Positions 5,707-9,708 of a DNA stretch of 9,708 nucleotides are shown here, one piece after another. Positions within the stretch are counted from its first letter, which is position 1. Each line of letters begins with the position of its first letter. The notes below the pieces were generated by a model that worked only from the letters and a program-made list of their open reading frames with translations, ran no database searches and was not told the origin of the DNA. The DNA is taken from the NCBI GenBank assembly GCA_900544985.1, contig UQXK01000057.1, positions 1 through 9,708 on the forward strand, read 5' to 3'. Made by a program: the position numbers and the translations under genes. The DNA is from an uncultured Eubacteriales bacterium (lineage in GTDB: Bacteria; Bacillota; Clostridia; Oscillospirales; CAG-272).

Positions 5707-7482
5707 TTGGTAAACGGTAAAATTGTCAAAGTGTCGGGACCGCTTGTTGTCGCCGACGGTATGAGAGAAGCGAATATGTTCGACGTCGTGCGCGTCGGAA
5801 AAGATAAACTTATAGGCGAGATCATAGAGATGCACGGTTCGCGCGCGTCGATACAGGTCTATGAGGAGACGGCGGGTATCGGTTACGGAGACGAGGTATA
5901 CTCCACGGGAGAGCCGCTTTCCGTAGAGCTCGGACCCGGTCTTGTCACTAACATATACGACGGAATACAGCGCCCTCTTGAAGTCATAAGGGCAAAAATG
6001 GGCGCAAATCTTGTCCGCGGAATCGACGAACCGGCGCTTGACAGAGAGAAAAAATGGCATTTTGATGCGACTTTATCTGTCGGCGACACGGTTTTATCGG
6101 GAGATATAATAGGAACCGTCGAAGAAACGGAGCTAATGCTCCACAAGATACTTGTTCCGAACGGCGTTTCGGGAAAGATAAAGTCGATAGTATCGGGGGA
6201 TTTCACCGTTACGGATACTGTCGCAGTCGTAGAAACGGACGACGGGAAAACGTCGGACATCTCCCTTATGCAGAAGTGGTCCGTCCGTGTTCCCAGACCG
6301 TATAAAGAAAAACTCCCTCCCTCCGAACCGATGATAACGGGACAGAGGGTAATAGACGCGCTTTTCCCGATATCAAAGGGCGGTACGGCGTGTGTCCCCG
6401 GTCCTTTCGGCTCGGGCAAGACCGTCGTTCAGCATCAGCTTGCAAAATGGAGCAATGTCGACCTTGTCGTATATATAGGCTGCGGAGAGCGCGGAAACGA
6501 GATGACGGACGTTTTGAGGGAATTTCCGGAACTCAAAGACCCGAGAACGGGGCATTCCCTTATGAAAAGAACAGTGCTTATCGCCAACACATCGGATATG
6601 CCCGTTGCGGCGCGCGAGGCGTCGATATATACGGGAATAACAATAGCGGAATATTACCGCGATATGGGATATTCCGTTGCCGTAATCGCGGATTCTTCAT
6701 CGCGTTGGGCAGAGGCGCTCCGCGAAATGTCGGGCCGTCTTGAAGAAATGCCCGGAGAAGAAGGATATCCCGCATATCTTACATCGAGACTTGCACAGTT
6801 TTACGAAAGAGCGGGAAAAGTCGTATGCCGCGGAGGCGACGGAAGAATAGGAACTCTTTCCGCAATAGGCGCGGTATCTCCCCAGGGCGGCGACCTTTCG
6901 GAGCCTGTTACGCAGGCGACTTTGAGAATAGTAAAGGTGTTCTGGGGGCTTGAAGCGTCGCTTGCTTACCGCCGCCATTTCCCGGCGATAAACTGGCTGA
7001 ATTCCTATTCTCTCTACAAAGACAGACTCGAAAGCTGGTTCAAACAGAACGTTTCTCCCGATTTTCCCGCAGTTATGTCGGAGGCGCTGAGAATATTGCA
7101 GCTCGAAAGCGAGCTTGACGAAATAGTAAAGCTTGTCGGCGTCGACGCGCTTTCTCCGAAAGAACGTCTTATGCTGGAAACGGCGCGCTCTGTCAGAGAG
7201 GACTTTTTACAGCAAAACGCTTTCGATGAATTTGACTCTTATACATCCCTCGATAAGCAGTATGCGCTTATGAAGCTGATACTTTCATTCAATAAAAAAG
7301 CCGCCGATGCGATAGAAAAAGGCGCCGACGTAAACGATGTTTTCGAAACAGATGCGGCGGAACGCATAGGCCGTGCAAAATCCGCACCGCAGGATAAATA
7401 TCTGGAAATCTATGCTCAGATAGAGAAAGACGCCGATATAGAACTTTATAAACTTGTATCGGAAGGAGGAGCTTCCAAATGA
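5707..7482 (+). CDS. ntpA: V-type ATPase catalytic subunit A
   Basis: A 591-aa protein, close to the 593 aa of E. hirae NtpA. It binds and hydrolyses (or makes) ATP in the A3B3 head. Domains in order: N-terminal beta barrel (about 1-70, GKIVKVSGPLVVADGM); the A-specific bulge (about 115-190); the nucleotide-binding domain with Walker A GPFGSGKT (232-239, K238); GERGNE with the catalytic glutamate E261 and R262; Walker B VAVIAD ending at D329, followed by SSSRWAEALRE; then a helical C-terminal domain. K238, E261 and R262 have the same numbers as in E. hirae. The start codon is TTG, the only non-ATG start in the operon, after the widest internal gap (50 nt). Its TGA overlaps the ATG of subunit B (ATGA). 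No residue expected for activity is missing. Confidence 0.98.
   Translation: MVNGKIVKVSGPLVVADGMREANMFDVVRVGKDKLIGEIIEMHGSRASIQVYEETAGIGYGDEVYSTGEPLSVELGPGLVTNIYDGIQRPLEVIRAKMGANLVRGIDEPALDREKKWHFDATLSVGDTVLSGDIIGTVEETELMLHKILVPNGVSGKIKSIVSGDFTVTDTVAVVETDDGKTSDISLMQKWSVRVPRPYKEKLPPSEPMITGQRVIDALFPISKGGTACVPGPFGSGKTVVQHQLAKWSNVDLVVYIGCGERGNEMTDVLREFPELKDPRTGHSLMKRTVLIANTSDMPVAAREASIYTGITIAEYYRDMGYSVAVIADSSSRWAEALREMSGRLEEMPGEEGYPAYLTSRLAQFYERAGKVVCRGGDGRIGTLSAIGAVSPQGGDLSEPVTQATLRIVKVFWGLEASLAYRRHFPAINWLNSYSLYKDRLESWFKQNVSPDFPAVMSEALRILQLESELDEIVKLVGVDALSPKERLMLETARSVREDFLQQNAFDEFDSYTSLDKQYALMKLILSFNKKAADAIEKGADVNDVFETDAAERIGRAKSAPQDKYLEIYAQIEKDADIELYKLVSEGGASK
7461..7476 (+). promoter_or_regulatory. 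Shine-Dalgarno of subunit B inside a small inverted repeat
   Basis: AAGGAGGA (7463-7470) is the strongest ribosome binding site of the operon, 8 nt before ATG 7479. It lies within GGAAG (7461-7465) and CTTCC (7472-7476), which can pair as a 5-bp stem with the loop GAGGAG. The fold would partly hide the site until ribosomes translating subunit A open it. That would link B synthesis to A synthesis, in line with their 3:3 ratio. The regulatory role is inference. Confidence 0.45.
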
Positions 7483-8858
7483 TAAAGGAATACAGAACGA
7501 TCGAAGAAGTCGCAGGACCTCTTATGCTCGTGCGCGACGTAGACGGAGTAAAATACGACGAACTCGGAGAAATAGAACTTTCCGACGGTTCGCGCCGCCG
7601 TTGCCGCGTTCTCGAAGTAGACGGGACGAATGTGCTTGTACAGCTTTTTGAAAGCTCCGCAGGACTTAATCTTTCTTCAAGCAAAGTGCGCTTTTTGGGG
7701 CACGGCACCGAACTTGCCGTATCCTCCGATATGCTCGGAAGAGTATTTACCGGTATGGGAGAGGTAAAGGACGGCGGTCCCGATATAATTCCCGAAAAGG
7801 TAATGGATATAAACGGAACACCGATAAACCCCGCCGCAAGAAATTATCCGTCGGAGTTTATTCAGACGGGAATTTCCACAATAGACGGACTCAATACGCT
7901 CGTGCGCGGACAGAAGCTTCCGATATTTTCATGTTCCGGTCTTCCGCACGCAAATCTTGCGGCGCAGATCGCCCGTCAGGCGCGCACACGCGGTACGGAC
8001 GATAAATTTGCCGTCGTTTTTGCGGCGATAGGAATAACATTCGAGGAAGCGGAATTCTTTATTTCCGATTTTAAAAGAACGGGCGCGATAGACAGAACTG
8101 TTCTCTTTATAAATCTTGCTTCCGACGCCGCGATAGAACGTATATCCGCGCCGAGAATGGCGCTTACCGCCGCAGAATATCTCGCTTTCGAGAAGAATAT
8201 GCACGTTCTTGTCATACTTACGGATATAACGAACTACGCGGAAGCGCTCCGCGAGGTTTCCTCCGCGAGAAAAGAAGTCCCCGGACGCCGCGGATATCCC
8301 GGATATCTGTATACGGACCTTGCGTCCATGTACGAACGCGCGGGAAGAAAGGCGGATTCGGAAGGTTCTATCACGATGATACCGATATTAACTATGCCCG
8401 AGGATGACAAGACGCATCCTATCCCCGACCTTACGGGATATATAACAGAGGGACAGATAATCCTTTCCCGCGAGCTTTACAGAAAAGGCGTGCTTCCGCC
8501 TGTCGATGTACTTCCGTCGCTTTCCCGCCTTAAAGACAAGGGAATAGGCGCGGGCAAGACGCGCGAGGATCATGCGGGAACGATGAACCAGCTTTTCTCC
8601 TGCTATGCGAGAGGAAAAGAGGCAAAAGAACTTATGGTCGTGCTCGGAGAGGCGGCGCTTACGCCTGTCGACAGGCTCTATGCGAAATTCTCCGATGAAT
8701 TCGAAAAAAGATATGTAAATCAGGGCTTTGACGAGAACAGAAGTATAGAAGAAACGCTCGACCTCGGATGGGAACTGTTGAAGATCCTGCCGAGAAGCGA
8801 AATGAAGCGTATAAAACCCGAACTTCTCGATAAGTACTGGCCGAAGAAAGAGGATTAA
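7479..8858 (+). CDS. ntpB: V-type ATPase regulatory (non-catalytic) subunit B
   Basis: A 459-aa protein (E. hirae NtpB has 458). It alternates with A in the head and completes each ATP site from the neighbouring subunit. The start region EYRTIEEVAGPLMLVRDVDG is the family's beta barrel. In place of a working P-loop there is SCSGLPH (151-157), as expected for a non-catalytic subunit. Further hallmarks are FAAIGITFEEAEFF, ILTDITNYAEALREVS and GRRGYPGYLYTDLASMYERA. LPSLSRL contains R350, the arginine finger reaching into the A-subunit site, at the same number as in E. hirae. The C-terminal domain includes SRLKDKGIGAGKTREDH. The ATG shares bases with the stop of A, so translation is probably coupled. 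Confidence 0.98.
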   Translation: MIKEYRTIEEVAGPLMLVRDVDGVKYDELGEIELSDGSRRRCRVLEVDGTNVLVQLFESSAGLNLSSSKVRFLGHGTELAVSSDMLGRVFTGMGEVKDGGPDIIPEKVMDINGTPINPAARNYPSEFIQTGISTIDGLNTLVRGQKLPIFSCSGLPHANLAAQIARQARTRGTDDKFAVVFAAIGITFEEAEFFISDFKRTGAIDRTVLFINLASDAAIERISAPRMALTAAEYLAFEKNMHVLVILTDITNYAEALREVSSARKEVPGRRGYPGYLYTDLASMYERAGRKADSEGSITMIPILTMPEDDKTHPIPDLTGYITEGQIILSRELYRKGVLPPVDVLPSLSRLKDKGIGAGKTREDHAGTMNQLFSCYARGKEAKELMVVLGEAALTPVDRLYAKFSDEFEKRYVNQGFDENRSIEETLDLGWELLKILPRSEMKRIKPELLDKYWPKKED

Positions 8859-8860
8859 AA

Positions 8861-9529
8861 ATGGCGGAAATACGCGTTAACCCCACAAGAATGGAGCTTA
8901 AAAAGCTGAAAACCAGACTTTCTACGGCGCGCCGCGGACATAAACTTATGAAAGACAAGCGCGACGAGCTTATGCGGCAGTTTCTCGATATAGTGAAAGA
9001 AACAAAATGTCTTCGCGAGAAAGTGGAAAATAACCTTGAAAAGGTCAGTTTTGCGTTTTCCATGGCAGGTGCGTCGACGGGAACGAAGAATATGACGGCG
9101 TCTCTCATGCTCCCGAAAAGGGAGGGAGCTCTTTATGTTGAAAAAAAGAACATAATGAGCGTGGAAGTGCCCGTATTTACGTATGATATTGACTCTGCGC
9201 GCTCTTCCGACAGCTATAATTTCGGTCTGGCTTTTACATCGGGAGAACTCGACTCGGCAGTCGAGCTTCTCGGCGCAGGCGTGGAAGATATGGTCCGTCT
9301 TGCTCAGCTTGAAAAGACGTCTCAACTTCTTGCGGAAGAGATAGAAAAGGCGAGAAGAAGAGTAAACGCGCTCGAACACGTTATGATACCTCAGCTCGAA
9401 CGCGCGATAAAGTCGATAACGATGAAGCTCGACGAAAACGAGCGCTCGACCACAACGCGCCTTATGAAAATAAAAGACATGATGATAAAAGAAGAGATCG
9501 AGAAAAAGCGCGCTCTTTCGACCGAATAA
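8861..9529 (+). CDS. ntpD: V-type ATPase subunit D (central shaft)
   Basis: A 222-aa protein of the ATP-synt_D family, within the usual 205-230 aa. It forms the long antiparallel coiled-coil axle that turns inside the A3B3 head. The N-terminal helix carries the signature VNPTRMELKKLKTRLSTARR (residues 6-25) followed by GHKLMKDKRDELMRQF. The middle, about 66-135, is the short hairpin domain that binds subunit F. The C-terminal helix carries RRRVNALEHVMIPQLERAIK, the family's second signature. ATG 8861 is 2 nt after the B stop, with AAAGAGGA (8847-8854) at 6-nt spacing. It is the last gene of the operon. In E. hirae, ntpH and the K+ transporter gene ntpJ follow; here a terminator does. Confidence 0.97.
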   Translation: MAEIRVNPTRMELKKLKTRLSTARRGHKLMKDKRDELMRQFLDIVKETKCLREKVENNLEKVSFAFSMAGASTGTKNMTASLMLPKREGALYVEKKNIMSVEVPVFTYDIDSARSSDSYNFGLAFTSGELDSAVELLGAGVEDMVRLAQLEKTSQLLAEEIEKARRRVNALEHVMIPQLERAIKSITMKLDENERSTTTRLMKIKDMMIKEEIEKKRALSTE

Positions 9530-9564
9530 ATCGGCGCGTTCGTTGCAAAAGTTTTTGCGGATTT

Positions 9565-9594
9565 TCAAGGAGCTTTTTACAAAAAGCGCCTTGA
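9565..9594 (+). repeat. imperfect inverted repeat in the operon 3' UTR
   Basis: The 14-nt arms 9565-9578 and 9581-9594 are complementary at 13 of 14 positions (TCAAGGAGCTTTTT against AAAAAGCGCCTTGA), with only AC between them. In RNA the top pairs would open into a small loop. The following bases are purine-rich, so it is not a terminator itself. It lies between two shorter hairpins (9545-9558 and 9604-9621), all upstream of the terminator. A role in transcript stability or as a processing site is possible but unproven. Confidence 0.55.
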
Positions 9595-9636
9595 AGCGGA
9601 GGTTTGGAACGGCAGTTCCAACTGTTGATTGAAAAT

Positions 9637-9664
9637 AAAAAACGCGGCATTGCCGCGTTTTTTT
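9637..9664 (+). terminator. strong intrinsic terminator of the V-ATPase operon
   Basis: AAAAAACGCGGC (9637-9648) and GCCGCGTTTTTT (9652-9663) make a perfect 12-bp stem with a 6-bp GC-rich core, an ATT loop and a run of seven T (9658-9664). It lies 107 nt after the subunit D stop. The A-rich left arm would give a U run on the other strand, so it could also stop transcription arriving from the right. Confidence 0.93.
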
Positions 9665-9678
9665 GTACTCGTTATCAG

Positions 9679-9706
9679 TTGGGGCTGTCCGCCCCAAACC
9701 CGGACA
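9679..9706. repeat. overlapping inverted repeats after the terminator
   Basis: TTGGGGC (9679-9685) and GCCCCAA (9691-9697) form a 7-bp stem with loop TGTCC. TGTCCG (9686-9691) can instead pair with CGGACA (9701-9706). The two folds compete. GC-rich TTGGGGC/GCCCCAA hairpins of this look occur as dispersed intergenic repeats in clostridial genomes, to my recollection; the window edge cuts off the rest, so neither copy number nor extent can be judged. Confidence 0.4.
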
Positions 9707-9708
9707 CA

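Noticed and set aside
5200..6060. 286-codon minus-strand open frame opposite C, F and A
   Set aside because: It lies antisense to three well-identified genes, has no family features, and arises from their codon bias. The same holds for 3590-4282 and 8855-9697 on the minus strand.
1..9708. CRISPR array, tRNA, rRNA, transposase or phage genes
   Set aside because: I saw no regularly spaced repeats, no tRNA-like fold and no such coding sequence; the window is an ordinary chromosomal operon.

Overview
The window holds one nearly complete operon for a bacterial V-type (V/A-type) ATPase, preceded by a small unrecognised gene. Everything lies on the + strand. The nine subunit genes run in the order G/H-type stalk, I, K, E, C, F, A, B, D, the same order as Enterococcus hirae ntpFIKECGABD. 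Moderate GC, heavy use of ATA (Ile) and AGA (Arg) codons, purine-rich Shine-Dalgarno sites and this gene order together point to a low-to-moderate-GC Firmicute, most likely an anaerobic, uncultured-type member of the Clostridia. The genus cannot be told from this sequence.

Layout. 1-240 is AT-rich and non-coding, with a possible weak terminator near its start. 241-834 encodes a 197-aa protein of unknown function, perhaps distantly DUF3298/RsiV-like. 835-922 contains a likely promoter and a clear ribosome binding site. 923-9529 is the ATPase operon. Several junctions are overlapping or very tight: ATGA overlaps at H/I and A/B, an 8-nt overlap at C/F and a 2-nt gap at B/D. Gaps of about 16 to 50 nt precede K, E, C and A. 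9530-9708 holds several inverted repeats, including a strong intrinsic terminator at 9637-9664.

How the genes work together. A and B form the A3B3 catalytic head, D and F the central shaft, and C joins the shaft to the ring of K proteolipids. Subunit I carries the ion half-channels, and E plus the G/H-type protein form the peripheral stalks. Catalytic residues of A (K238, E261, R262) and the arginine finger of B (R350) fall at the same residue numbers as in E. hirae. The K protein keeps all five side chains of the E. hirae Na+ site (L63, T66, Q67, Q119, E148), so the best prediction is a sodium-coupled enzyme. In a fermentative anaerobe it would probably act as an ATP-driven Na+ pump, though synthesis cannot be excluded.

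The ATPase is a known system and I see no evidence of an undescribed one. The less ordinary items are the upstream orphan gene, a perfect 12-bp palindrome just before the proteolipid gene, the TTG start of subunit A, and the run of inverted repeats after the operon.
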